A stretch of DNA of 64,000 bases from Neorhizobium alkalisoli. Lineage in GTDB: Bacteria; Pseudomonadota; Alphaproteobacteria; Rhizobiales; Rhizobiaceae. Made by a program: the position numbers and the translations under genes. The notes below the pieces were generated by a model that was not told where the DNA came from, did no database searches, and worked only from the letters and a program-made list of their open reading frames with translations. The stretch covers positions 30,567 through 94,566 of the forward strand of contig NZ_VIWP01000011.1 of the NCBI RefSeq assembly GCF_007829835.1, read 5' to 3'. Positions 27,717-37,043 of the stretch are shown piece after piece (within the stretch, counting starts at the first letter, position 1; every line of letters begins with the position of its first letter).

Positions 27717-29132
27717 ATGTTCAATATCGACAAGGCGTATATCGATGGAAGCTTCGTCACACCGAAGGGATTGGAGACCGCTGATCTCTACAATCCGTCG
27801 ACAGAGGAAAAGATCGGCACGGTCAGACTTGGCGGCCTCGAAGATGCGCGTGAGGCTATCGCCGCCGCGAAACGCGCCTTCCCGGCGTTCTCACGAACAA
27901 CAAAAGCCGAGCGTATCGAGACGCTTAAGGGTTTGAACGCAGCCGTCGCCGCGCGCGTCTCCGATCTGACAGAAGCAATGGCGCTTGAATACGGCGCTCC
28001 GCAAACCTTCACACGGTTCGCCATCCCGCATGCTGCTTCAAGCTTCCTGACGATGGCGGATGTCCTCAAGGACTATGATTTCGAGCAACAGATGGGCCGC
28101 GCCCGCGTCGTCATGCAGCCCTCCGGCGTCGCCGCTGCCATCACCCCGTGGAACAGCAATATCGGCTTCATCACCTCGAAGCTCGCAACCGCCATCGCCG
28201 CCGGCACGACCATCGTCATCAAGCCCAGCGAGATGAGCGCTATACAGACGCAGATCCTCACCGAGTGCCTTCATGAAGCGGGTTTGCCAAAGGGCGTGTT
28301 CAATATCGTCAACGGGCTCGGCAATGTCGTCGGCGCGGAACTCAGCCGGCATCCGGACATCGCGAAGGTGACCTTCACCGGATCTACGGCGGTCGGCAGA
28401 GAAATCCTGCGAAGTGGTGCCGACACCTTCAAGCGCGTGACGCTGGAGCTTGGCGGCAAGGGACCGAACATCATTCTCGACGATGCCGATCTGAACGCAA
28501 CTATTCCCGCCGTACTGCGGATGGGGTTCATCAACAGCGGCCAGGCCTGCATCGCCGGCACCCGCATCCTGGCTCCCGCCCATCGGCTCGACGACGTTTT
28601 GACCAAGCTGAAGCAGGAGATCGAAACATTCAAGGTCGGCGCGCCAGACGATCCGGACGCGATGATTGGGCCGATGGTCAGCCGTAAGCAGTACGATCGG
28701 GTCCAGTCCTATATCGAGCTGGGAACGCAGGAGGGTGCAAGCCTCCTGACGGGTGGGCTCGGCCGGCCGGCCGGACTGGATCGCGGCTGGTTCACGAGGC
28801 CGACCATATTCACTAATGTCGACAACCAGATGCGCATCGCGCGCGAGGAGATATTCGGGCCGGTGCTGTCGGTTATCGCCTACAGCGACGACGCCGAAGC
28901 CGTGTCGATCGCCAACGACACTCCCTACGGACTGCAGGCCTATCTGCATGGCACCGACGCCTCCCGGATGCAGGCGCTTGCGGATCGGCTCGACAGCGGA
29001 CGCGTCGTGATCAACGGTGCACCCCATGAACCTCTCGCTCCATTCGGCGGGTTCAAGCAGTCGGGCATCGGTCGCGAATACGGCGTGTTTGGCCTGGAGG
29101 CATTTCTGGAGCCAAAGGCTATCATTGCGTGA
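27717..29132 (+). CDS. NAD(P)-dependent aldehyde dehydrogenase
   Basis: A 471-residue ALDH with the cofactor motif FTGSTAVGREI, catalytic Glu244 (LELGGKGPN) and Cys278 (SGQACIAG). It oxidises an aldehyde to the acid. AAAAGGAG precedes the ATG. It stands alone between a divergent LysR gene and a convergent quinone reductase gene. The substrate is not predictable; betaine-aldehyde, vanillin and succinate-semialdehyde enzymes share these motifs. Confidence 0.9.
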   Translation: MFNIDKAYIDGSFVTPKGLETADLYNPSTEEKIGTVRLGGLEDAREAIAAAKRAFPAFSRTTKAERIETLKGLNAAVAARVSDLTEAMALEYGAPQTFTRFAIPHAASSFLTMADVLKDYDFEQQMGRARVVMQPSGVAAAITPWNSNIGFITSKLATAIAAGTTIVIKPSEMSAIQTQILTECLHEAGLPKGVFNIVNGLGNVVGAELSRHPDIAKVTFTGSTAVGREILRSGADTFKRVTLELGGKGPNIILDDADLNATIPAVLRMGFINSGQACIAGTRILAPAHRLDDVLTKLKQEIETFKVGAPDDPDAMIGPMVSRKQYDRVQSYIELGTQEGASLLTGGLGRPAGLDRGWFTRPTIFTNVDNQMRIAREEIFGPVLSVIAYSDDAEAVSIANDTPYGLQAYLHGTDASRMQALADRLDSGRVVINGAPHEPLAPFGGFKQSGIGREYGVFGLEAFLEPKAIIA

Positions 29133-29168
29133 TTATAGCCACGACGAGCGGAGCTTGAACTCCGCCCG

Positions 29169-30164
29169 TCATCCGCTCCCCAATCGGACCAGAATCTTAC
29201 CGACAGCTTTCCCGCTCTCCTGCAATTCGTGTGCTTCGGCCACGGCGTCGAGGGCATATGTTTTGGCAATTCGTGGAGCATATGCCCCCGAGGCGCCGCA
29301 GGCCGAAACCTCATCGGCTGCCTGCCTCATCGCGGTTTCCGGCATGGAGTAGACGTAGACGAAACGGAACGAGAAGCCACCCAGCAGCGCCGGGAAAAAG
29401 GGGGTCGTCAGCATGGCCTGCGGCGTTTCCGTCGAATAGGCCGTGACGACGCCGTCGCGCGCCAGACAGGCGACTGCCACGTCAATGTTGGCGGAGATGT
29501 CCACATCGACAATTCGATCGACCCCGTGGCCACCGGTCGCCGATCGCACGGTTTGAGCGACATCCTCCTCGTGCCTGTTGACAACGAAGTCAGCCCCCGC
29601 CGCGCGCGCGACCTCAGCCTGCTCCTCGCGGCTCACCGTCGCCGCCACCCACGCTCCCGCCCATTTCGCAAGCAGGATTGCCGCATTGCCCACGGCGCCA
29701 GCTCCTCCCTGCACGAGAACCCGCTTGCCCCTCAGGTCCCCGTCGGCGAAGAGACACCGATGCGCGGTCATTGCCGGAACGCCGAGCGACGCCCCGACCT
29801 CGAAGGACACGCTGTCGGCCAGCGTAACCGCCTGCACGGAAGGCACGACGACGAATTCCGCTGCGGTACCGAACGCTTTGCCCCATTGCGCCATGTAGAT
29901 CCAGACCCGCTCGCCGATGCGCGTCTCAGGCACACCGGGGCCGACCGCATCGATGACGCCCGCTCCGTCCTGATGCGGCACGATCCGCGGAAATGGCATC
30001 GCCTTGCCGCCAAATCCGGTCCTCGTCTTGATGTCGGAAGGATTGATGCCGGAGGCGACCACCCTTACCCGGACGTCTCCCGCGCCAGGCTGCGGATCGG
30101 GTATGTCTCCGACCGTCAGCACATCCCGCGCAGTCCCCTGTCGATCGTAAAAAGCAGCTCGCAT
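29169..30164 (-). CDS. zinc-free NADPH:quinone oxidoreductase (MDR family)
   Basis: A 331-residue medium-chain reductase with a GroES-like N-terminal domain and a Rossmann domain (VLVQGGAGAVGNAAILLAK). The zinc-ligand cysteines of alcohol dehydrogenases are missing, as in quinone reductases. It probably performs two-electron reduction of quinones or enones. It is divergent from an HxlR regulator, repeating the pairing seen at 18.4-19.8 kb with an unrelated quinone reductase. Confidence 0.87.
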   Translation of the reverse strand: MRAAFYDRQGTARDVLTVGDIPDPQPGAGDVRVRVVASGINPSDIKTRTGFGGKAMPFPRIVPHQDGAGVIDAVGPGVPETRIGERVWIYMAQWGKAFGTAAEFVVVPSVQAVTLADSVSFEVGASLGVPAMTAHRCLFADGDLRGKRVLVQGGAGAVGNAAILLAKWAGAWVAATVSREEQAEVARAAGADFVVNRHEEDVAQTVRSATGGHGVDRIVDVDISANIDVAVACLARDGVVTAYSTETPQAMLTTPFFPALLGGFSFRFVYVYSMPETAMRQAADEVSACGASGAYAPRIAKTYALDAVAEAHELQESGKAVGKILVRLGSG

Positions 30165-30180
30165 CGTGCACCTCTAAAAT

Positions 30181-30238
30181 AGTTGCCCCAACTAGGAGCG
30201 ACGCATACAAACTTGCAAGTAGGCAACAGTTCTGCCTA
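30181..30238. promoter_or_regulatory. inverted repeats between quinone reductase and hxlR genes
   Basis: Three inverted repeats lie within 58 bases: AGTTG-CCC-CAACT (30181-30193), the perfect ACTTGCAAGT (30211-30220) and TAGGCA-N7-TGCCTA (30220-30238). They are probable sites for the adjacent HxlR protein. Confidence 0.6.
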
Positions 30239-30258
30239 TAGGGATAGGAAGTACACTA

Positions 30259-30609
30259 TTGGAGAACCCGTTGACTGCTGGCCAGAAATGCCCCGTTGAA
30301 ACCACCGTCGATGTCACGGGTGGAAAATGGAAGCCGATGATCATCTACCGGCTGCTAGACGGTCCGCGCCGGTTTGGTGAGCTCCGCCGCCTGGTCGGAG
30401 ATCCGAGCCAGCGTTCGCTGACGATGCAGCTCCGCGAACTCGAAGCCGACGGCATCGTCGACCGCGAAGTCTTCGCCGAAGTTCCTCCACGCGTAGAGTA
30501 TTCGCTCACGCCTTTCGGGCAGACGCTCGCGCCCGTGCTGATCGCCATGCGCGACTGGGGCATAGCCTTCCAGAAGCGGCGTTCACAGTCCGAGGCTTGT
30601 TTGCGTTAA
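30259..30609 (+). CDS. HxlR-family transcriptional regulator
   Basis: A 116-residue HxlR protein (GGKWKPMIIYRLLDGPRRF, then SQRSLTMQLRELEADGIV, and a VEYSLTPFG wing). A single Cys (GQKCPVE) precedes the DNA-binding domain, as in thiol-sensing members. The start is probably TTG 30259, preceded by AGGAAG. The TAA overlaps the stop of the convergent LysR gene. Confidence 0.84.
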   Translation: MENPLTAGQKCPVETTVDVTGGKWKPMIIYRLLDGPRRFGELRRLVGDPSQRSLTMQLRELEADGIVDREVFAEVPPRVEYSLTPFGQTLAPVLIAMRDWGIAFQKRRSQSEACLR

Positions 30610-31490
30610 GTAGCGCGAGCGTTCGCGGAAAACCTCTCGACAAAGAAGTCGATCAGAACCCTGACTTTCCGGGACACGTGCGATCCCGGCGGCCGCACGA
30701 TATAGACGCCGACTTCCGGCAGGCTATAGTCCGACATGATTGGCACAAGGGTTCCGGCTTCCAGGTAGCTTTGCGCGATGACGACAGGTAGTGCCGCGAC
30801 GCCGAGCCCTGCTGCCGTGCCTTCGGCGATACCCGCAGCGCTGTCCGCCTTGAACCGTCCTTGGCCGTTGACGACAACTGCCTTGGTGCCGTCCGAGACC
30901 TTCCAGCTTTCCGTGCCCTGAAGGATCGCCTGATGTTCGAGAAGATCTGACGGCTTCTTCGGAATGCCGTGGACCCGCAGATATTCCGGGTTTGCAAAAA
31001 GGGCTGCCGCAAAGGCGCCGATCTTGCGCGCCGTGAGGTTCGAATCCTGCAGGTAGCCAACACGGATCCCGCAGTCGAAGCCTTCAGCGACGAGGTCCAC
31101 GTATCGGTCGCTGTAATGCGCGTGAAGCTGCAGTAGCGGATGGCGGCGGGCGAGCTCGGCCAGTGCCGGCGCGAAGTGACCGGGACCGAACGATGAAGGA
31201 ACCGCCACGCGCAGCCGTCCGCGCAGCTCTCCGGTTGGCAGCATCTCTTCGCGGGCCACGTCCATCTCCAGGCACATGCGCGCGGCGTGCTCCCGGAAGG
31301 AGACGCCCGCCTCTGTGAGCGACGCGCCTCTGGTCGTGCGCGCTAAAAGCTGGACGCCGAGCTCGCTTTCGAGGCGGACGAGCCGCCGGCTGACGATCGA
31401 CTTCGGAAGCCCAAGACGTCGCGCTGCGACCGTGATCCCGCCGCCGTCCGCCACCTCGACGAAGGTCTGCATGTCCTCAAAGCTGATCAT
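30606..31490 (-). CDS. LysR-family transcriptional regulator
   Basis: A 294-residue protein with an intact helix-turn-helix (ITVAARRLGLPKSIVSRRLV) and effector domain of the CrgA/DmlR type. It is divergent from the isochorismatase-pirin pair at 31630, which is its probable target. No strong ribosome site is visible before ATG 31490. Confidence 0.87.
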   Translation of the reverse strand: MISFEDMQTFVEVADGGGITVAARRLGLPKSIVSRRLVRLESELGVQLLARTTRGASLTEAGVSFREHAARMCLEMDVAREEMLPTGELRGRLRVAVPSSFGPGHFAPALAELARRHPLLQLHAHYSDRYVDLVAEGFDCGIRVGYLQDSNLTARKIGAFAAALFANPEYLRVHGIPKKPSDLLEHQAILQGTESWKVSDGTKAVVVNGQGRFKADSAAGIAEGTAAGLGVAALPVVIAQSYLEAGTLVPIMSDYSLPEVGVYIVRPPGSHVSRKVRVLIDFFVERFSANARAT

Positions 31491-31629
31491 TCTTGCGTTC
31501 CATTTTTCGTTCTACAGAGTGGTCAACCATAGAGCTACCGTACCGTCGATCGCAACGCTAAATTCCAGTCATCGAGCGGATCACAACGAACTTCACCAAC
31601 AGCCGCCGACATGAAAAAGGAACACGACA

Positions 31630-32205
31630 ATGCATAAGGACGTATTCACCCCCGAGAACTCCGCCATGCTGCTGATCGACCATCAGATCGGGACGATGGC
31701 CTGGACACACTCGCACGACATCAATCTTGTCAAGCAGAACGCGCTGAAGCTCGCCCGTATCGCCAAGGCTGCAAACATCCCGACCATTCTGACCTCCAGC
31801 ATGGAAGACCAGATCCAGGGGCCACTGCTGCCGGAGCTGGAAGCCATCCTGCCGGAAGCGTTCGAGGCCCGCGTCAAGCGTCCCGGCATCGTCAACGCCA
31901 TGCACCATGACGGCTTCAACCAAGCCGTCAAGGCGACCGGGCGCAAGAAGCTGTTCGTCGCCGGCGTGACAACGGAAATCTGCGTGACCTTCCCGGTTCT
32001 GCAGATGCTCGACGAAGGCTACGAGGTTCAGGTCTCCGCCGACGCCTCCGCTTCCTACACCAAGTACGGCGACGACATCGCACTGCGCCGCATGGAGAAG
32101 GCCGGCGCGATCATCACCACCGTCGACCAGATCATCTCCGAACTCGCCGTCGACTGGACGAGTCCGCTCGGTCAGAAGCTGGTCGGCATCCTGAACTACC
32201 ATTGA
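31630..32205 (+). CDS. isochorismatase-family cysteine hydrolase (YcaC-like)
   Basis: A 191-residue alpha/beta hydrolase of the isochorismatase superfamily with catalytic Asp17, Lys83 and Cys118 (LLIDHQIG, RVKRPG, TTEICV). Relatives hydrolyse amides or vinyl ethers; YcaC has no firm substrate. AAGGA precedes the ATG. It is followed by a pirin gene after a strong hairpin. Confidence 0.85.
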   Translation: MHKDVFTPENSAMLLIDHQIGTMAWTHSHDINLVKQNALKLARIAKAANIPTILTSSMEDQIQGPLLPELEAILPEAFEARVKRPGIVNAMHHDGFNQAVKATGRKKLFVAGVTTEICVTFPVLQMLDEGYEVQVSADASASYTKYGDDIALRRMEKAGAIITTVDQIISELAVDWTSPLGQKLVGILNYH

Positions 32206-32224
32206 GCGCGCAAAAGGCGCGTTC

Positions 32225-32248
32225 GGCGCGGGCGGCAGAGCCCGCGCC
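32225..32248 (+). terminator. GC-rich intergenic hairpin
   Basis: A perfect 9-bp stem GGCGCGGGC / GCCCGCGCC with a six-base loop lies between the isochorismatase and pirin genes. There is no T run, so it is more likely a partial terminator or mRNA-stability element than a strong stop. Confidence 0.4.
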
Positions 32249-32268
32249 CGGATCGAAGGAAGGCAATC

Positions 32269-33015
32269 ATGACCATCACCAAGATTCATTCAGGCCGGAT
32301 GCGCGGCGATTTCAGGCAGGGCTTCGGGGTCGAGATACTGTATCCTGGACTGGCGTTGACTTCCGACGATAGCGGCATCGGGCCGATTGGCAGGATCGAC
32401 CGCGCCCAGGTGCAGCCGGGTCACCTCGTCGGTATGCACCCGCACAAGGACGACGAGATCCTGACCTATATCCGCGGCGGCGAGATGCTTCATCGAGATA
32501 CGATGGGTAACGAGAAGAGACTCGACAAAACGCACTTCATGATGATGAACGCCGGCCATACTTTCCAGCATGAGGAACTGATGCTCGGCAAGGAGCCAGT
32601 GCGGGCACTCCAGATTTTCCTGCGCCCCAGCGCAGCCGACCTCGAGCCTATCGTACAGTTCCACGAATTTGTAGAAGAGACCAGCATCGATAACTGGCGG
32701 CTGATCGCCGGACCGAGGGCTGCCCCGCTGACGGTCAGATCCGACGTAGAGGTCTTCGACGCTCGCATCAGTGAAAATCTTCAGTTGCGGCTGCCGACCG
32801 CCGAATTCGCAAAGAATATGCTGCTTTACGTCTACAGCGGGAGGGTGGCCTTGGGAAACGAAGTCATTTCGGAGGGCGAAAGCATCCTTACGACCGAGGG
32901 TGATTGCCATCTTACCGCTTTGGCTGAAGCCGACGTCGTGCTGTTCTCGTTCGATCTTATGGCGGACGTCTATCGCGGCGGCATGTTCAGCGGGAACCAA
33001 AGGCGGCCCGCCTAG
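32269..33015 (+). CDS. pirin-family protein
   Basis: A 248-residue double-cupin protein. The N-terminal cupin has pirin metal ligands His57, His59, His101 and Glu103 (GMHPHKDDE, TFQHEEL). Some pirins are quercetin dioxygenases and others act as redox-linked cofactors. GAAGG lies before the ATG. It is likely cotranscribed with the isochorismatase-type hydrolase and regulated by the divergent LysR. Confidence 0.88.
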   Translation: MTITKIHSGRMRGDFRQGFGVEILYPGLALTSDDSGIGPIGRIDRAQVQPGHLVGMHPHKDDEILTYIRGGEMLHRDTMGNEKRLDKTHFMMMNAGHTFQHEELMLGKEPVRALQIFLRPSAADLEPIVQFHEFVEETSIDNWRLIAGPRAAPLTVRSDVEVFDARISENLQLRLPTAEFAKNMLLYVYSGRVALGNEVISEGESILTTEGDCHLTALAEADVVLFSFDLMADVYRGGMFSGNQRRPA

Positions 33016-33297
33016 ACCAAAAGCGCCTCGGTCACTGCTCACTGGCAGTCTTTGGCGTCGAACCCTCAACGAAGTTCGTGTGTGGGGCTTATCGAAGGCC
33101 TCGCACCAGCGGCTCGCGCCGCTCGGCATCCGTATCGAGAATTTCGCGCTACACACGCCTTGAAAGGATTAGAATTGTCGACCCCCTTGAAAAATTACTA
33201 AGGCGTTGGAAATAAAGATTTTCGTGTCGGAGCTTGCTTCTCGGCCGATCTTCTCAAAATTGAAGGTGTCGGCCGCTGGTGATACCGTACCGAACAT

Positions 33298-34632
33298 TCA
33301 CGAAGCGACATCGATCCGGTTGGTTGTCACATGTCCCGATACTACAACACTATAGGTTTCACTTGGGAGTATACCACTCCGCAGATTATCACCAGAACGC
33401 TCCCATGAATAGAAAGGTCCGTTCCTGATCTTTGCCCGGCCACGGTTTGACCAGATCCTGGCCTCGGATTTCGCTTGAGATCGAACGTCCGCGCTCGTTG
33501 AAGAAAGTGCGAGTGCATTCAGCATTTCGCCGATTATTTCGCCGGTTGCCGAAAAGTATGGGCGGCCAAGCTTTCTAGCTTTCTTGAGCGCTTGAAGGCA
33601 GCGCTCATCGATCTGCGACGATGGCTTTTCTGCCTTCGCAGCGATTGCCCAGGCCCAAAGGACATACGCATCGGAAACGTTGTCGAATGCCGACCACAGC
33701 CAAGGTGTGGCGAAGGCGTCGTCGAGGCGTTCCCCGGCGCGAACTGCAGAAAGGCCCACAGCGATCGCTGCCCAAGGATCTTTCTGCGGCTGGAACATCG
33801 TTTCCCGACCTCGGAAGCCCGAGACGGTCTCCATCCCACTGGGGTAGGATCCGAGGGTGCTTGCGAGAACGAGAGAGAGGCTGGGATCCACAGCACTCAC
33901 CTGCAGAGTCAATTCTGGACCAAAGTCCGCTACTGCGGACCAAATCGTCGCCCGCAGACCGCTGCTGAAGAATGGTAGATAAATCTGCCAGACCCGTTCG
34001 GTTTCAACGCTGAGGCTAATACGGACCTTTTCCCCAACAGGAGCGATAGACTGATTGAATTCCAATGTCAGTTTCTGTGGATCCGAATGAACACGGACAT
34101 CAGGTTTCCTTCTCAGAGCCCGCCATCCCCCACGTTTCCCAGGCGTCGTGTCGACAGACAAACCAACCGAGAATCTTTTTTTCGGGGTGCCGACCAATGC
34201 ATCGTTTAGGGTTGCGGAGATTGGTAGCTGGAGGCGAAGGTTGTTGAACCGGGGCGAGATGACTGGAATAAGGTCCGGATCATCTGTCGTTACGCCACTC
34301 AAGGAGCCAAGTGCTCGGTAGGCAGTCGCTCGGCTGGGCCGAAGGTTCTGCGAGAGCAGCCCCTCGCCTCGCCTCCCATTTCCAACACGGACGCTCAGGT
34401 CATTGGGATCGCCGTCAAGGATCGCGAATTGTGCTGTCTCCGCTGTGCCGCGTGAGAGGTTTTCGGCGTAACAAACATAGCGTCCCGTCTCGAGTCTCGC
34501 TTCCGCCTCCCCATTTGCGTCGCTGAGGATCTCGGCCAACACACCTCGGTCCGGTGGACCCACGATTTGAAACCGATAAGGAACGGGACTTGAACCGATT
34601 AGCCGAACAACATGTGTTTCGCCTTGGGTCAT
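33298..34632 (-). CDS. uncharacterised 'DPWAA' protein associated with caspase
   Basis: A 444-residue protein I cannot assign to a named family. The first ~90 residues are beta-rich and could be an Ig-like domain. A middle region (about 120-275) is strand-rich. The C-terminal part is helical and opens with KDPWAAIAVGLSAVRAG (DPWAA at 285-289). To my recollection this Asp-Pro-(Trp/Leu)-Ala-Ala helix recurs in proteins encoded beside bacterial caspase-like peptidases, but that is memory, not a search. No signal peptide or membrane helix is seen. Its ATG overlaps the stop of the caspase gene, so it is strictly coupled to it. Confidence 0.7.
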   Translation of the reverse strand: MTQGETHVVRLIGSSPVPYRFQIVGPPDRGVLAEILSDANGEAEARLETGRYVCYAENLSRGTAETAQFAILDGDPNDLSVRVGNGRRGEGLLSQNLRPSRATAYRALGSLSGVTTDDPDLIPVISPRFNNLRLQLPISATLNDALVGTPKKRFSVGLSVDTTPGKRGGWRALRRKPDVRVHSDPQKLTLEFNQSIAPVGEKVRISLSVETERVWQIYLPFFSSGLRATIWSAVADFGPELTLQVSAVDPSLSLVLASTLGSYPSGMETVSGFRGRETMFQPQKDPWAAIAVGLSAVRAGERLDDAFATPWLWSAFDNVSDAYVLWAWAIAAKAEKPSSQIDERCLQALKKARKLGRPYFSATGEIIGEMLNALALSSTSADVRSQAKSEARIWSNRGRAKIRNGPFYSWERSGDNLRSGILPSETYSVVVSGHVTTNRIDVAS

Positions 34633-35777
34633 TCGGTCAGCTCCACGATCTGCGCCGGCGGCGCGGCGATAAATGAAGCGGGCTGGTAAACAGGGTGAGG
34701 ACCCGCAAACTGCGCCTGCGCCGTAAAGACAGCCTGATCGGGCTCCACGCGAAATCTCCAGGCAAGGTCATTACCAACCTTCGTGTACGTCCGGCCGTTG
34801 CCGTCGGAAGCGGTAACAGAAACGGCAACGGACATATGATTTTCCGTAGCTGTCCTGACCACCACCGGGATCATCGGTGCAGCGACGCGGAGGAGCTTAA
34901 CTCTCCGATTGAATTGCGTGAGGGACTCTGTCTGCAAACCCGCATTGTTCAGCGCCGCATTTGCGATGTGATCCAGATTGAACAGGATCTGCAAGCCGGT
35001 CACCATCCAGCCCTCACCAGCAAAGAATTCCACACCAGCCCCACGCAACGCCTCGATCAGTGCTTGCGTGAAGAACGGAGGATTGCCATCGGTCGGCGCC
35101 CACGCGGTTCCTCCCAAGCGCGAACCTGCCAATGCAACAGAGCTTGTCCGCCGCCTGGCCAAGTCAGTTACGCTATACGTAATGAGAGGCTGGCTTTGCA
35201 CACCATTGACCTGTTCCAGGATCTCGGGAACGACCTCTTGGCAAGCATCAAGGAACACCCAGCAGCCATCCGCCCCGAGGATTGGCAATGCTGTCGCAAG
35301 CTGGGTGACATTGATGGATTGGCTCCAGGGACGGTGCGCGGCGCTTTTGACATCCTCCAGCACGCCAACCGCAGTCGCATCGCTGTTGGCCACGCCATGC
35401 GAGGCCATATAAAAGAACATATGGTCACCGGGCCTGCAACGGCCTACCCATAAGTCACCGGCGGTCCTGTAATTGGCTTCGGTTGCTGGCGACACTAGAT
35501 CGTCAGGCCGCGGATCATGTTGCAGGAGGCCTATGCCCAGCAAATCTTGCCCAGGCTGAGCGGTAGCATCGGACAGCAGAACTTCGACCGAACCCAGTGG
35601 CGCTACCAATGCGTCTGCTTGATCGATTAGAATGCGCGCAAGCGCCCTCGCGCCGGCGGTGGTGGCGACGGCATTTGCTGAGCCATCGGGGCGAAGGCTT
35701 GGAAACCTCCCACATCCTATAATGAAGACGTGGGTCTGTGGGTGATCGGCAGGTGGCCGCAAATAAACTGTTGTCAC
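34629..35777 (-). CDS. caspase-like (C14) cysteine protease
   Basis: A 382-residue protein whose first ~230 residues form a caspase-hemoglobinase fold: strand VFIIGCGRF, catalytic His127 (FFYMASHGVAN) and Cys179 (WVFLDACQE). The remaining ~150 residues are an uncharacterised beta-rich extension that could receive a signal or substrate. The start is GTG 35777, overlapping the TGA of the upstream hydrolase, and the stop overlaps the next ATG, so all three genes are coupled. Bacterial caspase homologues often act in abortive defence or programmed cell death; that role is inferred here. Confidence 0.85.
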   Translation of the reverse strand: MTTVYLRPPADHPQTHVFIIGCGRFPSLRPDGSANAVATTAGARALARILIDQADALVAPLGSVEVLLSDATAQPGQDLLGIGLLQHDPRPDDLVSPATEANYRTAGDLWVGRCRPGDHMFFYMASHGVANSDATAVGVLEDVKSAAHRPWSQSINVTQLATALPILGADGCWVFLDACQEVVPEILEQVNGVQSQPLITYSVTDLARRRTSSVALAGSRLGGTAWAPTDGNPPFFTQALIEALRGAGVEFFAGEGWMVTGLQILFNLDHIANAALNNAGLQTESLTQFNRRVKLLRVAAPMIPVVVRTATENHMSVAVSVTASDGNGRTYTKVGNDLAWRFRVEPDQAVFTAQAQFAGPHPVYQPASFIAAPPAQIVELTE

Positions 35778-36901
35778 TTGAGCAACCCAGCTTCTTTAAG
35801 GCGAACGTTGAGACGCGTATAGAACATGGCGCTGAGGAAATACGCGCCATGGGCATCACGCACGCCAGCGACCGTATCGACCGAGAAATCCTTCGGGCCA
35901 TCGAACACGGTTTCGGTGACGAACGACAGCACATCCATCTTATCAAAAGCGTTCCACCAGGCTTGCACGACCGCGGGCGACGGAACACGCTTGCCCGCAG
36001 CGGAGTAGTCGGTAGAGCTTGCCTTGTACAGTTTCATCTCTTCAAACAGTGCGATTTGTGAACCGACGGATAGGAAGAGATCGACCTTGAGATCGCGCCC
36101 AATGGCCCCCGACATCTCTGCGACTGCCTCTGGATCAGACAGAAGGTCGTAAAGAATGATGCCTCCCATGCTATGACCAATCAGCACAAGCGGTTCGCCC
36201 TGCTTGAGATCTTTTGCGGCCGCGATGATGTCGTTCGAGACGACCTCACGTATTTTTTGGCGCGGATCCGCCTCGCGCAGATATCGGAACACGTCGCCGA
36301 TGAATATCGCAAGGCCTGGCGTGATTTTTTCGCGTCCCGCCCGGGCTATTGGACCATTGACCAGATTTGAGGCGCCGCCCTTGAGCTTCTCGGCGGCGGC
36401 CTTGACCTTGTCTAGTATCCCAAGGCCTTGGATGGCAGCGCCGGCTTCCGCTTCTTTTCTCAATCGCTCGTAGAATTCTGCATCGGTCGTGACCGTTGGC
36501 AGCCAAGCTGGATTAGGCTGTCCCGAAGCGTACCGGGCCGCCGCGGCCCAGAATTTTTCTTCGGCTTCGAGCTGATCGGCCTTCGCCTGGGCGAGCGCCA
36601 CTACCGACAATGCGCCAACCACCGCCGGAAAGTCACTTTTTGCCGCCTCAACAATGGTCGTGTTACTTCCTGCTGAAGCCCCGATATTCAGGGGTTGATA
36701 GGTCGCGGTGAACTTTGGCACGGATGCCAGTTTCCATTGCGGATCTGCGCCGTATTCTCCCCAATATGGGTTTCGGATTTTGGCTCCCTCGGACTGGAAA
36801 GCGATTTGCTGAAACCTGCGATCGCGGGCAACGACATTATCGTCAAAGCCTTCATCACTCTTCCTGTTCGCAACACCGTGTACGAAGACTACCTGGACCA
36901 T
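35774..36901 (-). CDS. lipase-like alpha/beta hydrolase
   Basis: A 375-residue alpha/beta hydrolase beginning MVQVVFVHGVANRKS. The His-Gly of the oxyanion hole is at 8-9, the nucleophile Ser244 is in GHSMGG, and His351 (DAHGAYFLS) probably completes the triad. Between them lies a long Ala/Glu-rich helical insertion (about 85-215) that could be a lid or regulatory region. It resembles PGAP1-like and other lipase-type hydrolases. It is the first gene of the hydrolase-caspase-DPWAA operon and is divergent from the MazG-like gene. Confidence 0.8.
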   Translation of the reverse strand: MVQVVFVHGVANRKSDEGFDDNVVARDRRFQQIAFQSEGAKIRNPYWGEYGADPQWKLASVPKFTATYQPLNIGASAGSNTTIVEAAKSDFPAVVGALSVVALAQAKADQLEAEEKFWAAAARYASGQPNPAWLPTVTTDAEFYERLRKEAEAGAAIQGLGILDKVKAAAEKLKGGASNLVNGPIARAGREKITPGLAIFIGDVFRYLREADPRQKIREVVSNDIIAAAKDLKQGEPLVLIGHSMGGIILYDLLSDPEAVAEMSGAIGRDLKVDLFLSVGSQIALFEEMKLYKASSTDYSAAGKRVPSPAVVQAWWNAFDKMDVLSFVTETVFDGPKDFSVDTVAGVRDAHGAYFLSAMFYTRLNVRLKEAGLLK

Positions 36902-37043
36902 TATTGCCCCCAATCCTTTGACGATGATCCAACCTAAACCGGGCGACGTGTGGCTGACAAGCCACAGCACGTATAAGTTCAGTAAATCGGATTCCGAACC
37001 CCGCGATCATCTGGCAATCTCTCCTTGCGAGGGGGGATTCGCG

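Noticed and set aside
28038..29027. 329-codon minus-strand frame inside aldehyde dehydrogenase
   Set aside because: It is an antisense shadow; the plus-strand ALDH has both catalytic residues.
33016..33297. Possible small gene or remnant after pirin
   Set aside because: A plus-strand frame ends with a plausible segment (LSKASHQRLAPLGIRIENF) but has no start of its own and no family match.
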